Origin: an uncultured Sunxiuqinia sp.
GTDB lineage: Bacteria > Bacteroidota > Bacteroidia > Bacteroidales > Prolixibacteraceae
Reading direction: 5' to 3'
Assembly (NCBI RefSeq): GCF_947495665.1
Contig: NZ_CANLZV010000017.1
Span: 1 to 64,000, forward strand
DNA length: 64,000 nucleotides
The notes under the pieces are model-generated. The model saw only the letters and a program-made list of their open reading frames with translations. It was not told the origin of the DNA and made no database searches. Both the position numbers and the translations under genes were made by a program. Shown here piece by piece: positions 1 through 9,200 of the stretch (within the stretch, counting starts at the first letter, position 1; each line of letters starts with the position of its first letter).

Positions 1-104
1 AAGTGGGCATTCAGCATCTGCAGGTAGTTTTGCAGCTTCTGGTAAGCATCCTCGTCAATGTGAAAAACGCTGCCGCTAATATTGATTGTAAATGTCTTTT
101 TCAT
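1..104 (-). CDS. PspC domain protein, N-terminal fragment cut by the window edge
   Basis: Thirty-four codons are visible. The protein begins MKKTFTINISGSVFHIDEDA and continues into a helix-like segment rich in Leu and Tyr. This is the characteristic start of Bacteroidota PspC-domain proteins, which place a small N-terminal domain before membrane-spanning PspC segments and are linked to envelope stress. The rest of the gene lies outside the window. It sits 44 bp downstream of a PadR regulator read in the same direction, a recurrent pairing in this phylum, so the two are probably co-transcribed. The family call rests on this short N-terminus and on the neighbour. Confidence 0.72.
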   Translation of the reverse strand, partial: MKKTFTINISGSVFHIDEDAYQKLQNYLQMLNAH

Positions 105-148
105 CTCTTGTCTGTTTTTTGCGTTTGTGCTTTGGTTTTTCCTTCACC

Positions 149-481
149 TTACGATTTGCTTGCCTTGATAGTTCCTACCGCTTCTACCAGCTCGTTCCAC
201 GAGTTGCCCAGCTCGTGAACAAACTCTTTCCCGGTATCGGTCAGTTCGTAGTATTTCCGGGGTGGCCCCTGGGTTGACTCTTCCCAGTTGTAGGCCAGCA
301 GACCGGCATTTTTCAATCGGGTCAGCAGCGGGTAAAGTGTGCCTTCTACAACGATCATTTTGGAGTTTTTCAACTCATCAATAATGTCGCTTGCATAAAG
401 GGGTTTCCCATCCAGCACCAGTAAGATGCAGTATTCCAAAACCCCTTTGCGCATTTGTGCTTTTGTATTCTCGATCTTCAT
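149..481 (-). CDS. PadR family transcriptional regulator
   Basis: A 110-residue winged-helix DNA-binding protein. Residues about 9-80 form the PadR domain: a first helix RKGVLEYCILLVL, the segment YASDIIDEL, and the recognition helix plus wing around VVEGTLYPLLTRLKNAGLL and GPPRKYYELTDTGKEF. The short C-terminal helix is the dimerisation element expected of the compact PadR subgroup. It lies between an upstream small membrane protein (62 bp away) and a downstream PspC protein (44 bp), all leftward, which suggests one autoregulated operon. PadR proteins usually repress their own operon until an inducer binds. No operator could be assigned and the inducer is unknown. Confidence 0.9.
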   Translation of the reverse strand: MKIENTKAQMRKGVLEYCILLVLDGKPLYASDIIDELKNSKMIVVEGTLYPLLTRLKNAGLLAYNWEESTQGPPRKYYELTDTGKEFVHELGNSWNELVEAVGTIKASKS

Positions 482-543
482 AATTTGCTCCCTCTCTCTT
501 CTCTGTTTAGTATCTCAATCTTCCCGCTATACGAAGCTTACGG

Positions 544-1008
544 TTACAAGCTCCAGTAGTCGTTGTCTGTCATCCACGCTTCCAGTTCCAACTCCTCTTC
601 CTGGTCAACATCCATCAGGTGGCTTTTGAAATGATTTTCATCCTTCATCCAGTTTTCCAGTTCCAGCGCAGGTTCTGCGGCCGGAAGGGCCAGGTGGGTG
701 TGGGCTCCGAAATAAACATCGTCGGTCATCCAGGCTTCCACTTCCAGTTCGGCATCCGTGGCTTGCTCCAAATAAAAGGCGGTGCTTTCCGTTGCGGCTG
801 GTACGCTTACTTCGGCGACAGTGGTTTCTTCAACCATCAATAAGGCTACCTGTCCAAAACTGTTGTTGGTCAGTAACTGTTTCCAAAATCCTTGTGCGCT
901 CACAGTAAAGCTGATTAATACAAAGCTGATAATTACCGCAGCACTTCTTAACAATACTCGTTCTGTCTGATTGTTGTTGTTTCCGGTGTTTGTCTCTTGT
1001 GTTTTCAT
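544..1008 (-). CDS. Small membrane or secreted protein with three acidic WM repeats
   Basis: I do not recognise this 154-residue protein. Residues about 17-38 are a single hydrophobic segment followed by AQG, reading as a signal anchor or signal peptide. The remainder is acidic and contains three copies of one unit: ELEVEAWMTDDVYF (87-100), ALELENWMKDENHF (114-127) and ELELEAWMTDNDYW (139-152). The consensus is xLELExWMxDxxxF/W, and the last copy ends two residues before the C-terminus. The start codon has a perfect AGGAGG upstream, which is uncommon in this phylum. It is the first gene of a leftward run with PadR and PspC, so a role in the same envelope-stress circuit is plausible but unproven. 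Confidence 0.75.
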   Translation of the reverse strand: MKTQETNTGNNNNQTERVLLRSAAVIISFVLISFTVSAQGFWKQLLTNNSFGQVALLMVEETTVAEVSVPAATESTAFYLEQATDAELEVEAWMTDDVYFGAHTHLALPAAEPALELENWMKDENHFKSHLMDVDQEEELELEAWMTDNDYWSL

Positions 1009-1179
1009 GATGGGCCTCCTGTGTTTTGTTTCTTGTTTTCTGTTTTCTGTTTTCTAATGGCTTTGAGAACTTGTTTGCTTTCTGTTTCCGTTTTTAAGAC
1101 GACTGGTTTCTGTTTTCGTTACACTCTGTATAGAACTTTTTTTAAGCTATTTCTATCTTTTACCTTGAATTCGGTATTA

Positions 1180-1187
1180 CAAATATA
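1180..1187 (-). promoter_or_regulatory. Candidate -7 element for the PadR-PspC operon
   Basis: Read leftward this is TATATTTG, a match to the Bacteroidota -7 consensus TAnnTTTG. It lies about 170 bp before the first gene. A clear -33 TTTG at the usual distance was not found, so the call is tentative. The implied leader is A-rich and includes short agaaaac-type tandem repeats at about 1020-1055. Confidence 0.35.
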
Positions 1188-1620
1188 CAAACATTAAATG
1201 GTTCTATGCAATACAAAGTACTATCTTTTTTGAAAATATTTTCACAAAAATCACCTAAGTCGCTGATTTAACACACATTAAATACCGAGAGAATTGTAGT
1301 CTTTTTTTCAAGGATGGAGCAAAAGAGCTTAAAATCACTAAAATGGACTTCTTTTTTATGCCAACAAGTAATCGAGAAAAAGAAAAGAGAGGTTGAAAAG
1401 GGAAGGCTGACACAACCTATCACCAATTTCCACCTGCATATTCTATTCTAAAAAAACAGCATTTACCACTTAACCACTAGTTGTTGCCCTCGCTAAGCAA
1501 CAAAGAACAAATAACACCGGCACGCAAAAGCATCCGATCGAAGCACGATTTTGTCATCATTTTTTAGCTTCCAAGCCAAGAATGCTGACATTTAACCAAG
1601 TCAAAAAACAAAAAGATACC

Positions 1621-1628
1621 TATCTTTG
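1621..1628 (+). promoter_or_regulatory. Candidate -7 element for the first POT transporter
   Basis: TATCTTTG matches the Bacteroidota -7 consensus TAnnTTTG and lies 27 bp before the start codon, giving a short leader. No good -33 TTTG at 18-20 bp upstream was seen. Confidence 0.45.
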
Positions 1629-1655
1629 CTTGCTTGAATTTAAACATAAAAGAAT

Positions 1656-3179
1656 ATGGCTAAAGATCAGAGTACTGCTTTCTTTGGACACCCAGTCGGG
1701 CTGTCTTCTCTATTTGCCACCGAGATGTGGGAACGATTTAGTTACTATGGTATGCGGGCATTGCTGGTGTTGTTTTTAACTGCCACATTTGCCAACGGTG
1801 GTTTTGAAATGGCCGAACTGGATGCTTTTACCATTTACGGTATTTTTACAGGGCTGGTGTATGTTACCCCGATTATTGGAGGGATGCTGGCCGACAAGGT
1901 TCTTGGACAACGCAAAACGATATACATTGGCGGGCTAACCATGGCTTGCGGACAGTTTTTGCTGGCTGCAAGTGCAATGGTTGACGGAGGTGATATGGAT
2001 TTACGTCAAATGATTTTTTATGCCGGCCTTGGAATTCTCATCCTCGGAAACGGCTTTTTTAAACCCAACATTTCAACCATGGTTGGGGAACTTTACGACA
2101 ACAATGACCCGCGCAAAGACGGTGGATTTACCATTTTCTATATGGGTATCAACCTGGGAGCCTTCATTGCTCCGCTGGTTGCCGGAAAACTAGGTGAGCA
2201 AATTGCCTGGGAATACGGATTCATGTCTGCAGGAGCAGGGATGCTAATCGGTACACTCTGGTTTTTTATTCGAAGCCACACACTCGGGCACATTGGAATG
2301 CCCCCTAAAGTAAAAAGCGAACGGGTACGCTTAGCGATTAACGACTGGGTAAGCATTGTGCTGTATGTGGTCGGAATTGTAGGCCTAGTCTTCGGAATCA
2401 TTATGGGCTGGAGTACAATCTCTGCATCGGCTCAAAGCTGGCTGGTACGCATTATTGCTGTGGGAGGTACAGGTTATCTGTTGCTCAATATTTTCCGCGG
2501 AACCAATGGAAAAACGGAATGGAGTCGGGTAGCTGTAATTCTGGTACTGGCTGTTTTCAATATCTTTTTCTGGAGCGGTTTTGAACAAGCCGGAACAACC
2601 TTCAACATTTTTGCACGTGACAATACACAACGGATGATCGGCAGCTGGGAAATTCCTGCTAGCTGGTTTCAGAGTGTTAATGCCATCTTTATTGTAGGTT
2701 TTGCCCCCCTGTTCAGTATTCTTTGGGCCAAACTGGATAAGAAAAACCTCAACCCCAATACTCCCATGAAATTTGCATGGGGAATGATTATGCTGAGCCT
2801 TGGTTTTGTTGTAATGGCTATTGCTTACACCAAATCAACTACCGGAGAGGCCATCACACTAGTGAGCCCCCTTTGGCTTGTGTTTGTATTTATGCTGCAC
2901 ACCTTTGGCGAGCTGTGTCTCTCTCCTATCGGCTTGTCGATGGTAACAAAACTGTCGCCCCCGAAATTGGTTTCAACCATGATGGGAGTTTGGATGGGAT
3001 CCTTTGCAGCCGGTAACTTTGTTGCTTCGCAAATGAAAGCCATCTCCATGAAACTGGAAGCTGCCATCGGGCAGGAAGTACAGGTTTTCTGGTTAATTGC
3101 CATTCAATCGGCCATTATAGCCCTGATGTTGGTGGCTCTTTCTCCCTGGCTGAAAAAAATGATGAAAGGCATCAAGTAA
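1656..3179 (+). CDS. POT/PTR family proton-coupled peptide transporter
   Basis: A 507-residue inner-membrane major-facilitator protein that imports di- or tripeptides with protons. The POT signature ATEMWERFSYYGMRALL occurs at residues about 22-38; the ExxERFxYY motif couples proton binding to transport. A second conserved stretch, GNGFFKPNISTMVGELY, lies near 131-147, followed by FYMGINLGAFIAPLVAG. Helices alternate throughout and the length fits the family. It ends at a strong terminator and is followed by a second, different POT gene, so the two are paralogues with separate promoters. The exact substrate range cannot be read from sequence; nitrate or other peptide-like substrates are less likely in this phylum. 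Confidence 0.92.
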   Translation: MAKDQSTAFFGHPVGLSSLFATEMWERFSYYGMRALLVLFLTATFANGGFEMAELDAFTIYGIFTGLVYVTPIIGGMLADKVLGQRKTIYIGGLTMACGQFLLAASAMVDGGDMDLRQMIFYAGLGILILGNGFFKPNISTMVGELYDNNDPRKDGGFTIFYMGINLGAFIAPLVAGKLGEQIAWEYGFMSAGAGMLIGTLWFFIRSHTLGHIGMPPKVKSERVRLAINDWVSIVLYVVGIVGLVFGIIMGWSTISASAQSWLVRIIAVGGTGYLLLNIFRGTNGKTEWSRVAVILVLAVFNIFFWSGFEQAGTTFNIFARDNTQRMIGSWEIPASWFQSVNAIFIVGFAPLFSILWAKLDKKNLNPNTPMKFAWGMIMLSLGFVVMAIAYTKSTTGEAITLVSPLWLVFVFMLHTFGELCLSPIGLSMVTKLSPPKLVSTMMGVWMGSFAAGNFVASQMKAISMKLEAAIGQEVQVFWLIAIQSAIIALMLVALSPWLKKMMKGIK

Positions 3180-3202
3180 CGATACAATTTTCATATATGC
3201 AG

Positions 3203-3238
3203 AACCCGGTTCATTTGGACCGGGTTTTCTTTTTTTTT
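3203..3238 (+). terminator. Rho-independent terminator after first POT gene
   Basis: Perfect 8-bp arms AACCCGGT and ACCGGGTT around an 8-nt loop are followed by a run of T's, 23 bp after the stop codon. Confidence 0.9.
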
Positions 3239-3294
3239 GGCCAGCGATAAATATCAATGCAAAAATCAAACTTCAGATTTTGGGGTTTTATCAT

Positions 3295-3324
3295 TTTGAG
3301 TAACTTGGACGCTGCTTATCATTG
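3295..3324 (+). promoter_or_regulatory. Candidate promoter of the second POT gene
   Basis: TTTG at 3295-3298 and TATCATTG at 3317-3324 are separated by 18 bp, close to the Bacteroidota TTTG-N19-TAnnTTTG pattern with one mismatch in the -7 element. The start codon is 35 bp downstream. Confidence 0.4.
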
Positions 3325-3359
3325 CAGTACGAAATTTTACAACAGAAATAGATTAAATT

Positions 3360-5069
3360 ATGGCGAAAAACAAACATCCAAAAGGACTTATGATCCTCTT
3401 TTTTACCGAAATGTGGGAACGCTTTGGTTATTACCTGATGCTCGGTATATTCACCTTATACATGATTGCCCCGGAAACGGCCAGGTTTGCCGGACTTGGC
3501 ATGAGCAACATGGAAGCAGCCGATATTTATGGTACCTACCTGGCACTGGTGTACCTCACCCCATTTTTCGGTGGTTTGCTCGCTGACCGCTTTTTAGGCT
3601 ACCGGCGCTCCATTTACCTTGGGGGTTTATTTATGGCAGCCGGTTACATCGGCCTTTCCATTCCAAACAGCATGATGGCTTTCTACCTCTCGCTGCTAAT
3701 GATTATTTTAGGAAATGGCTTGTTTAAACCCAATGTTTCGGTGCTCTTGGGAAAACTGTACGAAAAGCCCGAATACGAACATTTGAAAGACTCGGGCTAC
3801 AATATTTTCTACATGGGAATTAACATTGGTGCATTTGTCTGTAATTTCGTAGCTGCCTGGCTTCGTCTTTCCTATGGCTGGGGATGGGCTTTTGCAGCAG
3901 CCGGAGTTGGTATGTTGGTTGGCCTGGTATGGTTTGCCTTCGGAAACTGGCGCGTTCCGGAAATTAAGGAAGCAGATAAAATTTCACCTGCTCGTCCAGG
4001 CGATTTATCACTGGCAAAAATTTTCACCGTTTTGTTCTTACCAGCTTTTGCCGCAGCAGCTATTGGCTGGATCATTCCTGATAACATTTTTGGTTCCGAC
4101 TCCAACGATGCTTTCATCTTCTTCTGCTTGCCCGTGCTGTATTTCTTCTACAATACCTGGCGCACAGCCGACAAGAACGAAAAAGCCCCAATCGCAGCTT
4201 TGCTTTCCATTTTCGGAGTTGTCATCATCTTCTGGGCTGTTTTCCATCAAAATGGCTCGGCCCTGACCTATTGGGCACAAAACAACACGGACCGTGAACT
4301 TGGCCCCAAAATGGAGCAGGTGATCAACACAATTGCCAGCACCGAAGAGGTTTCAACCGTTCCACGCGAACGTCAAGTAGTTGGCCTGCATGGCGAAAAA
4401 CTGGGAACAGAAGTTGGCCCAAGCTATTATTTCGACAATTACAACAAAGAGCTTCCGCGAGGAAACCTGGAAGGAAAGCCTGGCGATCTGACCGAAAAAG
4501 AATGGGAGAAAGTAAAAGGAAGCTCAACCGGCAAGTTTGGCAAACTAACGCTTTGGCCAACTGAGCTGCAAGCCTCCATCAACCCGTTTTTTGTGGTTAT
4601 CCTTACTCCGCTGGTGGTTGCCTTTTTTACTTTCTTAGGACGTCGTAAAAAAGAGCCCTCTACTCCCGGCAAAATTGCTTGGGGAATGCTCATCTCTGCA
4701 GTGTCGTGGCTGGTAATGGTTGCCGCAGCAGTATTATCGGGCAATGGCGCCGATAAAGCTTCAGTTGCCTGGCTGTTTGGCGTATATGGTGTTATTACTG
4801 TTGGAGAGTTGTGTTTAAGTCCAATGGGACTATCACTGGTATCGAAGCTGGCCCCTCGGCGCATTGCTGCCCTGATGATGGGAGGCTGGTTTTTGTCAAC
4901 GGCTATTGGTAACAAACTTTCCGGGGTCCTTTCCGGAATGTGGGATTTGTTTGAAAAGAAATCCAATTTCTTCCTGACCAATGCAATCCTCACCTTAGGT
5001 GCATTTTTCATTATTCTGTTGTTACTCCCCTGGCTCAAGCGGGTGTACAACGAGCACATGCACCATTAA
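3360..5069 (+). CDS. POT/PTR family peptide transporter with an inserted hydrophilic loop
   Basis: A 569-residue peptide:proton symporter, about 60 residues longer than its neighbour. The signature TEMWERFGYYLMLGIF (residues about 15-30) keeps ExxERFxYY but has Leu where Gly normally follows the Tyr pair. GNGLFKPNVSVLLGKLYEKPEY and FYMGINIGAFVCNF follow. Residues about 308-402 form a hydrophilic insert, between the helix ending QNGSALTYWAQNNTDR and the helix beginning INPFFVVILTPL, which accounts for the extra length. Other Bacteroidota POT proteins carry extended loops at this point; its function is unknown. It has its own candidate promoter and a strong terminator, so it is probably monocistronic. 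Confidence 0.92.
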   Translation: MAKNKHPKGLMILFFTEMWERFGYYLMLGIFTLYMIAPETARFAGLGMSNMEAADIYGTYLALVYLTPFFGGLLADRFLGYRRSIYLGGLFMAAGYIGLSIPNSMMAFYLSLLMIILGNGLFKPNVSVLLGKLYEKPEYEHLKDSGYNIFYMGINIGAFVCNFVAAWLRLSYGWGWAFAAAGVGMLVGLVWFAFGNWRVPEIKEADKISPARPGDLSLAKIFTVLFLPAFAAAAIGWIIPDNIFGSDSNDAFIFFCLPVLYFFYNTWRTADKNEKAPIAALLSIFGVVIIFWAVFHQNGSALTYWAQNNTDRELGPKMEQVINTIASTEEVSTVPRERQVVGLHGEKLGTEVGPSYYFDNYNKELPRGNLEGKPGDLTEKEWEKVKGSSTGKFGKLTLWPTELQASINPFFVVILTPLVVAFFTFLGRRKKEPSTPGKIAWGMLISAVSWLVMVAAAVLSGNGADKASVAWLFGVYGVITVGELCLSPMGLSLVSKLAPRRIAALMMGGWFLSTAIGNKLSGVLSGMWDLFEKKSNFFLTNAILTLGAFFIILLLLPWLKRVYNEHMHH

Positions 5070-5094
5070 AATGAAACAAAAAACACGCTACAAA

Positions 5095-5133
5095 GAAGAG
5101 GCTGTCCTTAAAAGGACAGCCTCTTCTTTTTCT
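5095..5133 (+). terminator. Terminator after second POT gene
   Basis: A long perfect stem, with arms GAAGAGGCTGTCCTT and its complement, a very small loop, and a T-rich tail TTTTTCTTC on the + strand. It lies between convergent genes and may also slow the leftward reductase transcript, although the T tract is weaker on that side. Confidence 0.9.
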
Positions 5134-5164
5134 TCAATTTGTAAAGTCTCTATTCCAACCGAAT

Positions 5165-6091
5165 TTATTTTTTGGCTTGTTGACGAGCTTCCATAAAACG
5201 CAGCTGACGCTCCAACATCGCGGTTTTCTTCATTTCAAAACCAGCTGCTCTGGCAGTTTTTACAGGCTGTGCATAAATAGCCTCAATTTCCATTGGTCGC
5301 TGATAATCAAAATCCTGCTTCATACTTGGTGCGTATGGAGTCATATTCATTGTAGTTGCGATCATCTTAGCAGCAAACTCTTCTTCCAGCGAACAACCGC
5401 AATGGTTAGCAGCATGAACCACTTCCAACATTAATTCTTGCGCCAGCTCTTTGGCATCTGCATTTCCCATCATCTGGTTGGTTGAAGCGTCTAACACAAC
5501 AGCAAGTCCGTTGAAAGGCACATTCCATACCAACTTTTGCCATCGCGAAAGAACCAGGTCTTCAGAAAATGTCGTAGGTACACCTGCCTGTTCAAAATCC
5601 TGGCAAACCTGCTTAAGCACATCCTCTCCTTTGGAAGAATGCATGCCCAAAATCAACCGGCCCAAATCAAGATGCTGAATGTGACCGGGACCAACCTTTT
5701 GAGAACAAATAAAAGCCAATCCACCAGCCACATTTAATCCGGGCATTTCTTGGGCTAATTCATCTTCAATCCCCAATCCATTCTGGATTAGCAACACCAA
5801 AGTTTGGTCATGAACAATTGGTTTTAAAAGCTCAGGGAGCAAATGATTGCTGGTTGTTTTCAGGCAAACCAACACCACATCGCAAACCGGCATATCTTCT
5901 GCTGAAGCATAAGCTGAAACCGGGTGAAGGTGAAAATCCCCTTTGACCGAATCAACCCGTAAGCCGTTATTAACAACCTGTTGATAATCGCTTCGCAACA
6001 AGAAATGGATATCAGCTCCAGCTTGCGCCAGTTTTCCTCCATAATAGCCTCCCAGCCCGCCGGCACCGATTAAACCGTATTTTAATTTCAT
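5165..6091 (-). CDS. 2-dehydropantoate 2-reductase-like protein (PanE/ApbA family)
   Basis: A 308-residue cytosolic oxidoreductase of the ketopantoate reductase family, which uses NADPH to reduce 2-dehydropantoate to pantoate for coenzyme A synthesis. The N-terminus has a Rossmann fingerprint GLIGAGGLGGYYGGKLA (residues about 6-22). CDVVLVCLKTTSNHLL and the conserved IQNGLGIEDEL segment near 103-113 follow, and the C-terminal helical domain contains WQKLVWNVPFNGLAVV. The family holds many paralogues with other ketoacid substrates, and no pantothenate genes are adjacent, so panE activity is likely but not certain. It reads leftward, convergent with the POT gene. Confidence 0.82.
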   Translation of the reverse strand: MKLKYGLIGAGGLGGYYGGKLAQAGADIHFLLRSDYQQVVNNGLRVDSVKGDFHLHPVSAYASAEDMPVCDVVLVCLKTTSNHLLPELLKPIVHDQTLVLLIQNGLGIEDELAQEMPGLNVAGGLAFICSQKVGPGHIQHLDLGRLILGMHSSKGEDVLKQVCQDFEQAGVPTTFSEDLVLSRWQKLVWNVPFNGLAVVLDASTNQMMGNADAKELAQELMLEVVHAANHCGCSLEEEFAAKMIATTMNMTPYAPSMKQDFDYQRPMEIEAIYAQPVKTARAAGFEMKKTAMLERQLRFMEARQQAKK

Positions 6092-6174
6092 AGCTACTTC
6101 TTTTATTGGTTTTTATAAAAAAATAATCCCTAAACTGGTTTTATCACACACCATTTCGGAACACATTAAAGGTG

Positions 6175-6200
6175 AAAAGGAGCCCTTGGGGACTCCTTTC
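6175..6200 (-). terminator. Hairpin downstream of PPi-PEPCK gene
   Basis: Read leftward, AAAGGAGTCCC and GGGCTCCTTT form a stem with a tiny loop, followed by a short T-rich stretch. It lies about 30 bp after the stop codon at 6232. The T tract is interrupted, so termination is probable rather than certain. Confidence 0.65.
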
Positions 6201-6231
6201 TATCGTTTATTCTTTCTTTCAACAAAATATG

Positions 6232-9200
6232 CTAATCCTGAATTGGGCGGAGCGTATCCACACCGATTGTTCCTTTCAGGTCATCCAGGTAAGCCGGTGA
6301 AGAAACTTTCTCCAAGCGTGCTTTGGCGGCTTTCAGGCGCTCTGGCAAGTTGAGACGAACTGACGTTTCAGCAAAGTTCTTCCGATTTATCACCTCTTCA
6401 ATATAGGCTACATTAGTTGTCCGCTGGGCAATATCACGCTTCTGCTTTTCAACCAAGCGCTCCTGATACCAGGCGCTGTTCAAGACGGCTTCGCGGGTAA
6501 ACATGGCACGAATATCCGGATGACTCCGGTCTTTTCCTTTATACTGACCATCAACCATGATGTGAACAAGTGCTTTTAGCGGAGGACAAAGCAGATCAAT
6601 CGTTCCATCTCTCATAAACCCTTCAGCAACCCGTTTTTGTGTTACCGACAGGTTTTCAATCGAAGCCACAAACATATCCATATCCTGCATTTCAGGTTTC
6701 AGCATTTCATCGCTAAATACGGCTTCGGGCTTACTAAAAATACGGCCCATAAAGTGCGTAACAAAACGCAAAGTAATACGGTAACCCAGCAAACTGGCAT
6801 CCACCATTTTTCCTTTGTGTTTGAAGTTCTCCACTTTCTCAAGGTAGCCATGCTTAATCAAATACTCCGGCTCGCGCTCCTCAACCGACATGCGACACCA
6901 CAGTTCGGGAACCAGCAGGCTAATATCATGATCCACTTTATATTTAGGTCCCACATAGCCCGCTGCCGATGAATAGCCATGGTAGCCAGTCAGGATGTAA
7001 GACAAGAAAGCGTTATTCAAATCTGCTGCAGGCAACAAGGAGTTAAAAGGTCCCTTGGTTAAAGCTCCCTCTGAACCAAATCCTGTAGTTGAAGGAGATT
7101 TACCGGTAATGCTGCAAATAAAGTCAATAAATAACTCTGGCAACTCCTGATAGTGAATGGGGTTATAAACCGCCAAAGGTGGAACATTAATTTCCGGTTC
7201 GGCCGGGTTGTTTCTCCGTCCAGGTAAAACCGAATTCACCGGCAAATGAACAGGTTTTTCCAGTGGAATTTTCCGGAAAATCCGTGTGGACATTTCGGCA
7301 ATGTATTTTTCGACCGGCTCAACCAAATCGGGCCGAATTTGCAAGTAGCGGGGATTCTTGGAAGGTACACCGTCAACCAAGCGTGGCTCTGACGGAACCA
7401 CCAGGTATTCTGGTTTTGAACTTTCCAGAAACGTATTAATTAAGTCTTTCACGGGCTGAGTATACAACTCAAAACCAATCGCGTCATCTTTAATTTCCTG
7501 AACCTGCTCACGAGTAAGCGGCTCAAAGTTGGACAAGAAGGTATTCGGACTGGAAAGGTCTTTTTCTCCTTGCTTGTCATAGCCTTTGATTACGCAGTCA
7601 TCCGGACGCTGAAACAAGCGGGATTCGCAGTTCTTAACAATCTTCACGCTGGTATTAGCATACTCCGGATTGAGGTTCTCCAGTTTACTGGCATCCAGCG
7701 TTACCGAAGCGGTAATATCATCTTCCACCTGCACTTTGCTGGAAGGATTATAATCTTGACGCAACAAGAACAGGCGCCAGGATTTATCCGTATCATGGCC
7801 TACACGCAGATAATTGGACAACAACTTGTTGTTTTGGAATTTCAGCTCATTGCCCGGCACACCGTTAATTTTATCTACAGAGAAGTATTTCCGCCAATCT
7901 TTATCCCAGTCTTCGCTGTAGTTTCCTTTGATAACATAGACCAACACTTTGATGTGCTGTGGAATGGAAGTCAGCCAGGCATTGTACTCATCCGTGTATT
8001 CATCCGAAGGAGTCAGTAATTTAATCACAGAACCCAGCGAACGACGACGGCTCAAGATGTGACGCGATTTGTTGACCGAATAATCGGCCGGAACTTTAAA
8101 TCGTTTCGAGAAATCTGTCGACATAATTTCTTCTACCCGATCCAGGTCAGCATTCAAGTCAGTCACAATCACCGATCCTTGAATCATGGCATCTTTAATC
8201 GATTTTGAAATCTCCGACTTTCCACCGCCGGAAACGGTACAAGGCTTGTGACATAAAGTTCCTTCGGCCTGAGTTCCTACCAAATGCCATTTTGGTCCTT
8301 CAATGCGTTTTTTCATTTCTACCCGGTAACCATTCGGATAGATGTAATATTTATAAGGCAGTAACTTAATGGTCTGCTTTTCGCCGGCTTTGTCCCAACT
8401 GATCGTTTGTTTTAATAAATCGAAGTTCGCATCCTCCGGGATATAAATAACCTGCGGGTAATTTTTATCAACCGCATAGCCTTCTTCTTTAAGTTCAATC
8501 AGGTCGGCAAACAAGTAAATAAAAGAGGCAAAATCAAGTCCGTTAGACGGAAGCCGTTCGTCGAGGTAGCATTTTTCGCCCAAGTTGTAACTGCGAAAGG
8601 CGATGGCGCCACCGGCATGCTCTTCTTCAGCCAAACCATAAAGGTTCGCCGAGTAACCAATCATCGTTTTTACTTCTTTCTTGCAATAGCCATAGTAGTT
8701 ATCCGCGATCAAAGTAACAACCACGCCGCGCTCATCACGTGCAGTAATTTTGAAGGCCGTTCCATCATTGTATTTTTCGTCCTCCTTTTTCCAGCACATG
8801 CCATCCCGACGCTGACGCTCGGTAGCATTATCAAAATGAGGAAGTCCCAGTTCCTTTTTAGTCATCTTGGTCAGGTGAGGCGCCAAAATTACACAACCGG
8901 TATGTCCGGTCCAGTTTTCAGGCGAAAGTGCCGCATCATTCTCGGGCAAAAACGGATCGCCTGCATTCCCAAAAATAGACTCTACAAAATCGAGGTTGGA
9001 TACCAAACTTCCCGGAGCCAGGAAGTTAACTTCCATAGATTTTTCCTTCATTACGCCAGGTACTTCCGGTACCACAATTGGGCGCAGCATCAAGCTTACA
9101 AACAATTCAGCCGGCTCTTCTTGTTTGGCCGTAAACGGCAGCTTTAAACTCTCCTTCGGCGGATTCAGTGCAGCCTGCAACAACTTACAGAAAGTAGCTT

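Larger units (their letters stand above)
1009..1655. other. Long intergenic region between divergent units
   Basis: This 647 bp gap separates the leftward PadR-PspC operon from the rightward transporter. It holds the candidate promoters at 1180-1187 and 1621-1628 and a T-rich tract near 1020-1055 made of tandem gttttct units. No convincing gene, tRNA or strong hairpin is visible in the AT-rich middle part (about 1200-1580). Confidence 0.6.

Noticed and set aside
1009-1655. Possible tRNA or small RNA in the long first gap
   Set aside because: No cloverleaf, TTCGA loop or terminator hairpin could be found.
4439-5059. Long leftward open frame (206 codons) opposite the second POT gene
   Set aside because: It is the complement of a strongly supported transporter and has no recognisable domain or start context.
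8617-9147. 176-codon rightward frame inside the PPi-PEPCK gene
   Set aside because: It is the shadow of a well-supported long gene on the other strand.
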